The notes under the pieces: model-generated
Databases searched by the model: none
What the model was told of the DNA's origin: nothing
Seen by the model: only the letters and a program-made list of their open reading frames with translations
Assembly: GCA_036574075.1 (NCBI GenBank)
Contig: JAINCN010000059.1
Coordinates: 1 to 45,398, forward strand
DNA length: 45,398 nucleotides
DNA from: Deltaproteobacteria bacterium
GTDB taxonomy: Bacteria > Desulfobacterota > Dissulfuribacteria > Dissulfuribacterales > UBA5754
Direction: 5' to 3'
Program-made: the position numbers and the translations under genes
In this document: in pieces, positions 34,632 to 42,715 of the stretch
How positions within the stretch are numbered: position 1 is the first letter of the stretch
How the letters are laid out: the number at the start of each line of letters is the position of its first letter

Positions 34632-35561
34632 ATGGTGTAAAAACTGAAGATTAATTGTGAGAGAAACCTTTATGCAACATTGAGCAAGTTGTGCAGACTG
34701 ACGTTTTATTTAGCCCTTGCCGCTTGCATACTGTTCAATTTGTAGGTCTGGGCTGTAGAACCAACCTACAGGCAAGGGGTAGATATTTTTATCGAAACCT
34801 GCGTGGACCCGCCTGATAGAACTCCTACATGGTATGCCTCCATGGTTAACAAGCCGTATGCCCCAGTATTCGAGATCCTTGCCACCCAGGGAACTCAAGG
34901 CCGGTATTATCCTTACACATATGCGATCACATTAAAGGACATCGTGAAGTTTCACGGCCACGATTGCGAGGTTCTGACCCATGCCGCAGCCTGCTGCAAG
35001 GTGGCTTTCGACATTCTTTTCCCGGACGGCATCATTGACAGAAGCGTCCTATGGGGTATTACGGGAAAATCGCCGTAATACACCGATGTGGTTGCGTATT
35101 TGACCGGCGCCCGCGTGCAGTATGGGAATCTCGGTTTTTTCAAAGATAAAAAGTATGGGCATGCGATTATCCTTTATCGTGAAGATACAGGCGTCGCTGT
35201 GCTGGCCACCTGGAAGGCAGGCATTAACAGCATTCCCGGCGAGCCGGTTGTTTTACCGGAAAAGATTTCATGGACGCCCTCTGTGAGTACGGAGGAGATG
35301 ATGAACTTGAAAAAAGTCGTAAAAAAAGCAAACGGCAAGCAAACACCTTACCAAGTCGATCTGATGCGCCATTACCAGTAGCGACTCAATAACGACATTT
35401 TGAGTCATCCATTGCAGGAAAGTTATCAGGCCAAGATTATCGAGAACTTTAAGTTGGAAGAATGGATAGATCAAGACAAGAAGATACCCGTTCCCCATGC
35501 CCGCTCAGACACACGATTAAAAAATGATTTTTACCGGAAAAGACTGGTTTCCATGGAGTGA
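34632..35561 (+). pseudogene. Secreted FmdE-family gene interrupted by four in-frame UAA/UAG codons
   Basis: AAAGGAGG precedes ATG 34632. One uninterrupted frame of 310 codons runs to TGA 35559-35561 but contains TAA at 34638, TAG at 34743, TAA at 35076 and TAG at 35379, with no frameshift and no internal TGA. Read through, it encodes a signal peptide (TFYLALAACILFN, then VWA), an FmdE domain with FHGHDCEVLTHAAACCKVAF, GKSP-stop-YTDVVAYLTGARVQ and YGHAIILYREDTG, and a charged tail. By my alignment, the third stop falls on the position of conserved Cys70 in the intact FmdE (EIDRCATDAIQ). The simplest view is a recently inactivated gene; stop-codon recoding is the exotic one. Confidence 0.75.
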
Positions 35562-35722
35562 AAATCTCTATGACAGAAGACAAACAACAAAATCTACAAA
35601 AATGTTCTGATGTGGTGAGATATAGTAAAATTTGGCCCCAATAGGCCCAATAGGGACATTGCAATCTGCACGCTCACGGATTCGACTATTGATGTCTATT
35701 AAAAAAAGGAGGATTTAAACAA

Positions 35723-36511
35723 ATGTCTAAAACTAACATGTCTTATCAGGAAATGCAGGATTTTTTGATGAATGAGCTAAGGCTTATGCACTATCCTATA
35801 GCGGTCAAGTTTATCTTCAAGGATGAAGAGATGGAGGATTTTCAGAAAAACGTCTACTATTATGAGCCGGTTCACAAACTGACCTTTTGCCAGTTTGAAA
35901 TTGGGGCAAGGATGGAAGGTTTGACTGTTTTTGCCACAAAAGACAAGCTTGGATGTCCAAATGCGGCTTATGTATTCGGCTGGAAGGGAATGGATGAGAA
36001 GGAGATAAAAAGTCACATGAAATATGCCAAGGATGAAGCACAGGCGGAAAGGTTTGTAAAGTCCAAACCTAGACTTCCTGAAGGCGCTTTAAAGGCAATC
36101 GTGGTTTCCCCTCTGGGACAGACATATTTCCCGCCCGATTCGGTACATTTTTACTGTGACAATATGCAGGCTTACCATTTAATGGTGAATTACATGGGTG
36201 CGATGGATGTTCATCCAATAAGACCGAATGTTACGATGAATTCTGCCGCCTGTGCAGGCAATGTGTTTGCCTATAATGAAAAAATGGCTACAACCCACCC
36301 TGCATGCAGTGGTAGTTACAATGCTGGCAAAACAGAACGCGGAGAGACGAATGTGATGATACCAGGCACTCATCTATCTGAATTTATGTCATGGATGGTG
36401 GAGCGTAAGAACAGATATGGAAGCTCATCCATAGTTAAACCGGGAGATCCTTTCCCTGGCGCTGATATATGTAAGAACTGTCCGCTTATTTGTTTCAAAG
36501 CCAAACAGTAA
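35723..36511 (+). CDS. DUF169 family protein
   Basis: Family of unknown function, common in anaerobes and often near metal or cofactor genes. The 262-aa product starts after AAAAGGAGG and has the pattern LRLMHYPIAVKFIFKDEEME, KLTFCQFEIGARMEG, LGCPNAAYVFGW and SAACAGNVFAY, and a C-terminal CKNCPLICF triplet of cysteines able to hold a metal or cluster. No signal peptide. A strong terminator follows, so it ends a transcript. The 35562-35722 leader contains only a 12-base match (35672-35683) to the palindromic repeat's right end. Confidence 0.85.
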   Translation: MSKTNMSYQEMQDFLMNELRLMHYPIAVKFIFKDEEMEDFQKNVYYYEPVHKLTFCQFEIGARMEGLTVFATKDKLGCPNAAYVFGWKGMDEKEIKSHMKYAKDEAQAERFVKSKPRLPEGALKAIVVSPLGQTYFPPDSVHFYCDNMQAYHLMVNYMGAMDVHPIRPNVTMNSAACAGNVFAYNEKMATTHPACSGSYNAGKTERGETNVMIPGTHLSEFMSWMVERKNRYGSSSIVKPGDPFPGADICKNCPLICFKAKQ

Positions 36512-36525
36512 TTTTTTTGCACTAT

Positions 36526-36549
36526 CGTTGTTCTTAACATAATATTACG
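36526..36549. promoter_or_regulatory. Weak ModE-box-like sequence
   Basis: CGTTGT-N12-ATTACG: correct spacing and outer bases, one mismatch per half to CGTTAT-N12-ATAACG. It touches the stem of the following terminator, so function is doubtful. It lies about 165 bases before the second DUF364 gene. Confidence 0.25.
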
Positions 36550-36590
36550 GTAATTTCCAGGATAACCTCTTGGAAATTACCTTTTCTTTT
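36549..36590 (+). terminator. Rho-independent terminator after the DUF169 gene
   Basis: A perfect 11-bp stem (GGTAATTTCCA / TGGAAATTACC) with an 11-base loop, followed by TTTTCTTTT. Lies 38 bases past the stop codon. Confidence 0.88.
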
Positions 36591-36632
36591 GTTGGGAACA
36601 AGGTAAAAATAGGCGGCAAACCTGAAGTTAGC

Positions 36633-36654
36633 GAGGAGTGGATTAAAAGATGAG
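36633..36654 (+). repeat. Leader motif GAGGAGTGGATTAA, first copy
   Basis: 22 bases, GAGGAGTGGATTAA plus AAGATGAG, repeated at 37558-37579 with 2 mismatches. Each copy looks like a ribosome site plus ATG of a tiny ORF, and each precedes an island gene. Confidence 0.6.
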
Positions 36655-36697
36655 TTTATTGTGCCAACAAAATGGATTAAGGATAAGTAAGCTTTAG
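36650..36697 (+). CDS. Possible leader peptide, 15 aa
   Basis: MSLLCQQNGLRISKL then TAG, with AGGAG 11 bases before the ATG, ending 17 bases before the second DUF364 start. May be a regulatory leader or the relic of a deleted gene; nothing shows that it is translated. Confidence 0.25.
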   Translation: MSLLCQQNGLRISKL

Positions 36698-36714
36698 GAA
36701 CTATGGAGGAAACC

Positions 36715-37545
36715 ATGATTCTGAAAGAAACATCTGAGTATCTCCATGAATTATATGGAAAAAGGTTAAAAGAGATAAGCATTGAAAAGGTTGTGGTTGG
36801 TATATTTTTTACAGGGGTAAAACTCTCCAACAGTTGTGGAGGCATCTCTTATACGCCTTTATCAGATATTAAAGATACGGTCTGTTGCCCCAGTATGGCA
36901 GCTAAAAAACCTGCACCGGGCAGCCTCAAAGGAGTATCTGTCCATGAGATAATGAATGCGGAGAAAGATACGCCTCTCTTTAATGCCATAAAGATTGCGG
37001 TGATGAACGCCCTTTCTTCTGAAGAATTTTTGGCAGACAGTGGTTACGAGATTATCTACGATAAGGATCTCCACGAAATAATAGACCTCAACTCTATAAA
37101 GCGGATAAGCATTGTGGGCGCATTCATTCCCTTCATAAAGAGACTGAAGAGCATGGAAGGGATTGAGCTTTATGTAGTGGAGAAAAAGAAATCATCCCTC
37201 AAGGATGACGAGTTAAGATACTATGTCCCTGCTGAAAGGGCATCTGAGGTGGTGCCCATTTCTGATACTGTTATTATTACAGGTTCATCCATCGCAAATG
37301 GAACCATTGATGAACTTTTAAGCTATTTCAAGACAGGATCGACAGTGGCTGTCGTCGGCCCTACAGCCAGCTTTTTGCCCGATGCCTTTTTTAAACGGAA
37401 TGTAGGGATTGTAAGCGGTGTTATCGTGACTGATAGCAACGCAATGCTTGATATTCTCTCAGATCGCGGCAGCGCTTATCATCTATTCAACACCTGTGCG
37501 AAAAAAATAAATATAGTCAATTCATCTGGATTATCTAAGTTTTAG
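36715..37545 (+). CDS. DUF364 family protein with DUF4213-like N-terminal domain, second copy
   Basis: The 276-aa product starts at ATG 36715, chosen because GGAGG lies 8 bases before it; ATG 36703 overlaps that ribosome site. N-terminal part: VVVGIFFTGVKLSNSCGGISYTP with Cys residues and DTVCCPSMAAKK, as in DUF4213. C-terminal Rossmann half: RISIVGAFIPFIKRLKS, VVPISDTVIITGSSIANGTI and VAVVGPTASFLPDAFF, as in DUF364. Members of this pair are described as putative heavy-metal chelators. The gene sits between the terminator of the DUF169 gene and the TonB receptor, and its codons are AT-rich compared with the backbone. Confidence 0.83.
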   Translation: MILKETSEYLHELYGKRLKEISIEKVVVGIFFTGVKLSNSCGGISYTPLSDIKDTVCCPSMAAKKPAPGSLKGVSVHEIMNAEKDTPLFNAIKIAVMNALSSEEFLADSGYEIIYDKDLHEIIDLNSIKRISIVGAFIPFIKRLKSMEGIELYVVEKKKSSLKDDELRYYVPAERASEVVPISDTVIITGSSIANGTIDELLSYFKTGSTVAVVGPTASFLPDAFFKRNVGIVSGVIVTDSNAMLDILSDRGSAYHLFNTCAKKINIVNSSGLSKF

Positions 37546-37557
37546 AAATCATAACGA

Positions 37558-37579
37558 GAGGAGTGGATTAAGAAATGAG
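37558..37579 (+). repeat. Leader motif GAGGAGTGGATTAA, second copy
   Basis: 20 of 22 bases identical to 36633-36654; see that entry. It lies 129 bases before the TonB-receptor start. Confidence 0.6.
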
Positions 37580-37646
37580 GACTACAGAAGAGAGCATTTT
37601 TAAAAATTGTTATATTTACATATATACAACGAAGGCTGTTCAATAA
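37575..37646 (+). CDS. Possible leader peptide, 23 aa
   Basis: MRTTEESIFKNCYIYIYTTK..., rich in Tyr/Ile/Thr, with AGGAG 11 bases upstream. The ModE-box-like palindrome lies within it. Translation is unproven; if the palindrome is an operator, the ORF may be accidental. Confidence 0.25.
   Translation: MRTTEESIFKNCYIYIYTTKAVQ
37608..37631. promoter_or_regulatory. ModE-box-like palindrome upstream of the TonB receptor
   Basis: TGTTAT-N12-ACAACG, differing from the CGTTAT-N12-ATAACG arrangement by one base in each six-base half. The centre ATTTACATATAT is AT-rich, as in known sites. It lies 76 bases before the receptor ATG, in the only gap where a receptor promoter could lie. Confidence 0.5.
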
Positions 37647-37707
37647 ATAAGGGGTAAAATTGTCATTCCCTGAAAAAAATACTTAAAAACAACATAGGAG
37701 GTTAAAA

Positions 37708-39693
37708 ATGAGAAGATTTCTAATGTTTGTTTTTGTCTTTTATGTCTCTCTGCAAATGGCGCATCTTGCATGGGCCGAAAATATCTTCACCCTCGGCGAG
37801 ATAGAGGTGACCGCACCAAAAGAAGAAACAAAAAACATCACCATAGACAATGTCTATGATGATGAGATGAGAGAGTTTAACAGGGATACGGTTTCGGAGG
37901 CCGTCAATCTCTTGCCAGGCGTAAGTCTTTCGCGGGTAGGAGCAAGAAACGAGTCTACGGTATATGCCAGGGGGTTTGACATAAAGCATGTACCGCTATT
38001 TCTCGACGGCATACCCATTTATGTTCCCTATGATGGATACCCGGACCTGGGAAGGTTTTACACCTTCGACTTATCGGAGATCGTGGTTTCAAAGGGATTC
38101 ACATCCGTGCTTTACGGGCCGAATACCATGGGTGGTGCAATAAACATTGTTACCAAAAAACCAGAAAAACAATTTGAAGGCAGCGCAGGCATTGGATATG
38201 CATCCGGGAATACCTATCGCAGCTACTTGAACATGGGAACAAACCAGAAAAAATGGTACCTTCAAGCAAGCGGATCATATGTTGACAGTGACTATTTCAG
38301 GCTCTCAAGCGATTTCAAGCCTGTCACAGCAGAAGATGGAGGTAAAAGGAACAATTCATATCATAAGGATGAAAAGCTTAATTTCAGGTTTGGTTATACA
38401 CCAAACAAAGATGATGAATATTCTATAACCTATATTAACCAGCATGGCAAAAAGGGAACTCCTCCTTACGCAGGGAGTGATCCAACATGGACAGTCCGCT
38501 ATTGGAGATGGCCATACTGGGACAAGGAAAGCTATTATTTCACCTCAAGGACATCCCTCGGCAGCAAGAGTTACTTCAAGACCAGGCTCTATTATGACGA
38601 ATTCAAAAATTCACTTTACAGCTATGACGACGCTACATATAGCACAATGACAAAAAAATCTTCCTTTAAAAGTTATTATGACGATTACACAATTGGAGGC
38701 TCCACGGAGATAGGGACATCCATTCTGCCGAAAAACACACTCAAGCTCGCCCTTCACTTTAAGAGGGACATCCACCGAGAGCATAACGAAGGCAACCCCA
38801 TCCAGCATTTCGAAGACGAGATCTTTTCTGCAGGACTGGAAGACACCATTGATATTACAAAGGATCTCTATGCCATCCTGGGCATAAGCTATGATAGGCT
38901 GAGCACACAGAGGGCCGAGGATTACAACTCAAAAACAAAACAGTTGTCGGATTTCCCGAAGGATGACAGCTCTGCCTTCAATCCCCAGATCGGGCTCTTC
39001 TATTCCCTATCAGACACAGGTAAGCTTCATGCATCCGTGTCAAAGAAGACGAGGTTTGCATCCATAAAGGACAAGTACTCTTACAGGTTAGGTTGGGTAA
39101 TCCCCAATCCCGAACTCAATCCGGAAGAGTCTATAAACTACGAAATTGGCTATCAGGACCTCTTTTTCAAAAAGATGTGGCTGAAGACAGCGGTCTTTTA
39201 CAGCGATATTTCTGACTTTATCATGTTTGTAACAGTGCCGGATCCAAACAATCCCGGAAAAACAGTAAATCAGAACCAGAACATCGGCAAGGTGAGGCAC
39301 TACGGTCTTGAGACGGATGTATCGGCAGAGGTGATGAAGGGACTCGAGAGCGGACTCAATTATACCTATATCTACAGAGACAACAGGACAAATGAGGATA
39401 AGCTTATCAATGTCCCGAAACACAAGTTTTTTGCCTATCTGAAATATAAACCCCTGAAAAAATTAACGCTCCATGGAAACCTCGAATACAACTCAAAGCG
39501 CTACAGTTCATCCGCCGGCAATCGCGTGGCAGGCGCATTCACACTGGTCAATACAAAGATAGCCTATGAAATCATCAAAGAACTTAACATAGAGATGGGC
39601 GTAAATAATGTGTTTGATAAAAACTATGCCCTTGACGAGGGTTATCCGGAGCCCGGGAGGAATTACTTTGCAAATCTCACATATAGGTGGTGA
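37708..39693 (+). CDS. TonB-dependent outer-membrane receptor
   Basis: Energised outer-membrane transporter for a scarce large or chelated ligand. The 661-aa product has a signal peptide ending LAWA, a likely TonB box around GEIEVTAPKE, the plug domain (SEAVNLLPGVSLSRVGARNE, STVYARGFDIKHVPLFLDGI, VVSKGFTSVLYGPNTMGGAI, NIVTKKP) and a 22-strand-type barrel ending GVNNVFDKNYALDEG...FANLTYRW with the terminal aromatic residue. AGGAGG lies 8 bases before the ATG. The size is typical of siderophore/cobalamin receptors; the ligand is unknown, with Mo/W suggested by context. Confidence 0.93.
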   Translation: MRRFLMFVFVFYVSLQMAHLAWAENIFTLGEIEVTAPKEETKNITIDNVYDDEMREFNRDTVSEAVNLLPGVSLSRVGARNESTVYARGFDIKHVPLFLDGIPIYVPYDGYPDLGRFYTFDLSEIVVSKGFTSVLYGPNTMGGAINIVTKKPEKQFEGSAGIGYASGNTYRSYLNMGTNQKKWYLQASGSYVDSDYFRLSSDFKPVTAEDGGKRNNSYHKDEKLNFRFGYTPNKDDEYSITYINQHGKKGTPPYAGSDPTWTVRYWRWPYWDKESYYFTSRTSLGSKSYFKTRLYYDEFKNSLYSYDDATYSTMTKKSSFKSYYDDYTIGGSTEIGTSILPKNTLKLALHFKRDIHREHNEGNPIQHFEDEIFSAGLEDTIDITKDLYAILGISYDRLSTQRAEDYNSKTKQLSDFPKDDSSAFNPQIGLFYSLSDTGKLHASVSKKTRFASIKDKYSYRLGWVIPNPELNPEESINYEIGYQDLFFKKMWLKTAVFYSDISDFIMFVTVPDPNNPGKTVNQNQNIGKVRHYGLETDVSAEVMKGLESGLNYTYIYRDNRTNEDKLINVPKHKFFAYLKYKPLKKLTLHGNLEYNSKRYSSSAGNRVAGAFTLVNTKIAYEIIKELNIEMGVNNVFDKNYALDEGYPEPGRNYFANLTYRW

Positions 39694-39744
39694 CCTAATT
39701 CTTAAGGAAACGGTTGCGCTCATTCGCGAGCTTTATGGAGAAAA

Positions 39745-40560
39745 ATGAAGACCCCACGGGAGTTGACTAAAGAATTTTACTTTTCGATTCTCCTGCATTT
39801 TCTTATAGTGGTCGGGGCTTTTGTGTTTGCAAGGAATTCAATGATGACAATAAACAGTCCTCTCGTAATCGATTTCACCATTGCAAGCAGTTAAGGCCAT
39901 TACTACCAGAGGCACGGCACAGATTTTGTCAGCCAGCAGCATAGAGCAAATAATAAAGGTAAAACAGGGGATGTAAAACCACAGAAGACGGAAACTATGC
40001 AGGTGAACAGGGATTTTGAGGATAAAACATCACCACATGCAGTTGTGGATAAAACTTCTGATATGCAACCTTCATTATCTGCAGCGCCGTCAGAGATAGC
40101 AGAAATACAATCAGCAGATACACCAGCATCAGGATTTAAAGACGAAAAAGGAAGCGATGAAAAAGGAGGAAATAGCAGCCGGCATGTATCTCATGGCAGG
40201 ACCGATGGTTCTGCGGGTGGAAAAAACAGCACCGGCATCCCCTCCAATAAGACTTATGCAGGGCAGGATGATGTCAAAAGGGCAGGATATATCAGAGAGC
40301 ACTTTGCATATATAAGGGATATAATCCACAAAAATCTCGTTTATCCGGCGATTGCGCGCAAATTAAAATGGCAAGGCTCTGTAACGGTCTCTTTCGTGAT
40401 ATGCGATGACGGAAGGATTAAGAACATCAGGGTGCTGAAAAGCTCAGGGTATGATGTCCTTGACAGCAATGTGGTGGAGACCATCAGTGGTGTTCAGCCA
40501 CTTCCAAAACCGCCTGTCAGTGCTGAATTGATAATACCGGTGGTGTACAGACTTCACTAA
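39745..40560 (+). pseudogene. TonB-family energy transducer split by an in-frame UAA
   Basis: From ATG 39745 (GGAGA 6 bases upstream) a 271-codon frame runs to the stop at 40558, broken only by TAA 39892-39894. The first part is a short basic head and one membrane helix (FYFSILLHFLIVVGAFVFAR), the anchor of TonB. After the stop come a polar, Lys/Ser-rich linker and the TonB C-terminal domain (YPAIARKLKWQGSVTVSFVI, DGRIKNIRVLKSSGYDVLDS). Re-initiation at ATG 39997 would give a linker plus domain without anchor. So the gene is either inactivated by one nonsense change or read through. Confidence 0.75.
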
Positions 40561-40633
40561 TTTACTAAAACCGGGATCCAGCGATAAGGATGGGGCTTCT
40601 CACCACACCTGCTTTGATTTTGAACTTGATATT

Positions 40634-40758
40634 CCCTGTAACTTGCTACAGGGTTACCTTATGGTTCCCTCCCCCTTGACGGGGGAGGGTTATGGTGGGG
40701 GTGTTTTGAAAAGTCAAGGGAGGGGAGATTTTAGGATACCCCGCAGCTTGCTGCGGGG
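40634..40758. repeat. Cluster of three GC hairpins (REP-like)
   Basis: Three perfect stems in the tonB-methyltransferase gap (40561-40814): CCCTGTA/TACAGGG at 40634-40653, CCCTCCCCC/GGGGGAGGG at 40667-40689, and CCCCGCAG/CTGCGGGG at 40739-40758. The first and third share the loop core CTTG. They are dispersed-repeat-like and may also end the upstream transcript, but no T run follows. No other gene is seen here. Confidence 0.7.
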
Positions 40759-40814
40759 AGGTTCATTGTTTCTTTATCGCTGGATTTGGGTATAAAACAT
40801 AAGCAGGGTCGGTG

Positions 40815-41627
40815 ATGGACATAAGAAAGATAGACTGGAACGAGGCGTGGAAAAAGGCGCACGCAGAAGGGAGCAGAAAATGGAAGGACCCCGGCTTCTG
40901 GAACAGGCGCGCGCCCTCCTTTGCAAAGCATGCTGCAGAGAGCCCGTATGCCTCGGACTTCATCGGCATTATGCAGCCAGAGCAGCACTGGAGCGTGCTT
41001 GATGTGGGATGCGGTGCAGGCACGCTCGCAAGGCCTCTTTCAAAGATGGTTAAACAGATTACTGCAATAGATTCATCTGATGTGATGATAACGCTTCTGC
41101 AAGAGCAGTGTGCCAAAGAAGGGCTGTTGAATGTGACGGCTCTGAATATAGGATGGGAAGAAGACTGGGAAAAGGCTGGGGTCGGAATCCATGATGTGAC
41201 TATTGCTTCACGTTCTCTTATAGTCGAAGACCTGAAAGAGGCATTGAACAAACTCAACAGGTTTGCGCGCAAGAGGGTTTACATCTCCGCGCTTGTTGGA
41301 GATGGACCTTTCGATCGCAGAATCTTCGAGGCGATCGGGTTGGAGATTGATCGTAGACCTGATTACATATACATCTATAACCTGTTGTACCAGATGGGCA
41401 TTTATGCTGATGTCACCTTTGTGACCAACCAGGGACACGGCAAGGTATACAGCGACCTGGAGGCTGCGGTGCAAGACCTCCGCTGGATGATTGATGAGTT
41501 GAACAGCGAAAAAGAGGTCCTGCTGCGCGAATATCTCCGTCGCAATCTGATAAAAAAAGAGGGTGGTTGGGGGCTTCCCCATCAGCATGTCGTCCGCTGG
41601 GCAATTATTTCGTGGAGCATATCATGA
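40815..41627 (+). CDS. Class I SAM-dependent methyltransferase in the metal-uptake operon
   Basis: The 270-aa cytoplasmic enzyme has the SAM motif VLDVGCGAGTLARPLS (61-76), ITAIDSSDVM, and an N-terminal segment KDPGFWNRRAPSFAKHA similar in plan to the methyltransferase at 25726 (TPEFWREYASS...EIWDRAARDYDD). ATG 40815 is chosen with AGGG upstream; GTG 40812 is possible. Its stop overlaps the BtuF-like start (ATGA), so it is made together with the importer. It may modify a metal-binding ligand or a cofactor made from the imported metal; this is inference. Confidence 0.85.
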   Translation: MDIRKIDWNEAWKKAHAEGSRKWKDPGFWNRRAPSFAKHAAESPYASDFIGIMQPEQHWSVLDVGCGAGTLARPLSKMVKQITAIDSSDVMITLLQEQCAKEGLLNVTALNIGWEEDWEKAGVGIHDVTIASRSLIVEDLKEALNKLNRFARKRVYISALVGDGPFDRRIFEAIGLEIDRRPDYIYIYNLLYQMGIYADVTFVTNQGHGKVYSDLEAAVQDLRWMIDELNSEKEVLLREYLRRNLIKKEGGWGLPHQHVVRWAIISWSIS

Positions 41628-42715
41628 ACAACGGAACACGACTTTCGGAAAGGATCGCCGGTTATTATGGCCGGGGCAAGGCCGGATACGCCTTGCAGGT
41701 TTTCTTTCTTTTGCTGCTCTGGCTGTTTGCTGCCTCACTTTCTGTTTACGGCAGAGAGGTAACCGACATGAGCGGCAGAAAGGTGACACTGCCGGATGTC
41801 ATCCACAAGGTGGTGGGGATCTCCCCTCCTGCCACCTACTTGCTTTATGCGCTGGACCCGACGCTTATCGGCGGGTTGAATTTTCCACCCCGGGAAAGCG
41901 AAAAAAAATACATGGCGCCGGGGTACACCAAACTACCGGTTATAGGCGGTCTCTTCGGCCAGGGAAGAACCATCAACCAGGAGGCGCTGCTGAGGATCAA
42001 GCCTGATTTCGTCCTCTACTGGCAATGGAAGGATGCAGCGATTGAACAGAAGCTCAGGGCCACCATGGCCCAACTCGGTTTGCCGCTGGTTGCCGTACGG
42101 CTTGACAGCATTGAGGATTACCCTGCTGCCCTGCTTTTTTTGGGCGATGTGCTTAACCGAAAAGAGCGGGCGCACAAGTTGTACCGCTATGCCATGGACA
42201 CTGTGCAGGAGGCAAAGGCCATAAAGTCGCGTCTCAAGAATACCCGAAAAGTCAGGGTCTATTACGCAGAGGGCCTGGACGGCTTGAGCACAGAACCAGA
42301 GGGATCTATCCATGCCGAACTCATCCCCCTTGCAGGAGGGGAGAATGTGCACAAAGGCGAGCAGTTCAGCCATTACGGAATGGAAAAGATATCCATGGAG
42401 CAGGTCCTTTTGTATAATCCCGAGGTCATTCTGGTTAAGGAAAGGGCCTTTTATAACCGTATCTTCACCGACCCCCGCTGGCAAAACATCCGGGCCGTGC
42501 GCGATCGCCGTGTGTACCTTATTCCCTATGTGCCTTTCAACTGGTTTGACCGCCCCCCTTCTTTCATGAGACTTCTTGGAATCAAATGGCTTCTCAACAT
42601 TCTTCATCCAGAACATTATTCAATTAATATGGTGGCTGAAACCCGGGCATTCTATAAACTCTTTCTTCGTGTGGATATAAGTGAAAAAGAAGCGCGGGAG
42701 ATACTGAATCAATGA
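41624..42715 (+). CDS. ABC transporter substrate-binding protein, BtuF/FecB family
   Basis: Periplasmic helical-backbone binding protein for metal chelates or oxyanions. The 363-aa product has an N-terminal hydrophobic segment (ALQVFFLLLLWLFAASLSVY), then REVTDMSGRKVTLPDVIHKV, NQEALLRIKPDFVLYWQ, ISMEQVLLYNPEVILVKERA, as in PF01497 proteins. The segment RKVTLPDVIHKVVGISPPA resembles the molybdate/tungstate branch as well as cobalamin and haem ones, so the ligand is open. Coupled by ATGA at both ends. Confidence 0.9.
   Translation: MNNGTRLSERIAGYYGRGKAGYALQVFFLLLLWLFAASLSVYGREVTDMSGRKVTLPDVIHKVVGISPPATYLLYALDPTLIGGLNFPPRESEKKYMAPGYTKLPVIGGLFGQGRTINQEALLRIKPDFVLYWQWKDAAIEQKLRATMAQLGLPLVAVRLDSIEDYPAALLFLGDVLNRKERAHKLYRYAMDTVQEAKAIKSRLKNTRKVRVYYAEGLDGLSTEPEGSIHAELIPLAGGENVHKGEQFSHYGMEKISMEQVLLYNPEVILVKERAFYNRIFTDPRWQNIRAVRDRRVYLIPYVPFNWFDRPPSFMRLLGIKWLLNILHPEHYSINMVAETRAFYKLFLRVDISEKEAREILNQ

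Noticed and set aside
34743-34745. UAG as a pyrrolysine codon
   Set aside because: UAA stops lie in the same frame, the UAG sits within the signal peptide region, and no pyl genes are in view.
35076-35081. The in-frame stop in the FmdE-like gene as a functional selenocysteine codon
   Set aside because: The codon is UAA, and selenocysteine uses UGA; three other UAA/UAG stops are present as well.
35672-35683. Another copy of the palindromic repeat (GCTCACGGATTC)
   Set aside because: Only 12 bases match one end and nothing extends to either side; too short to call.
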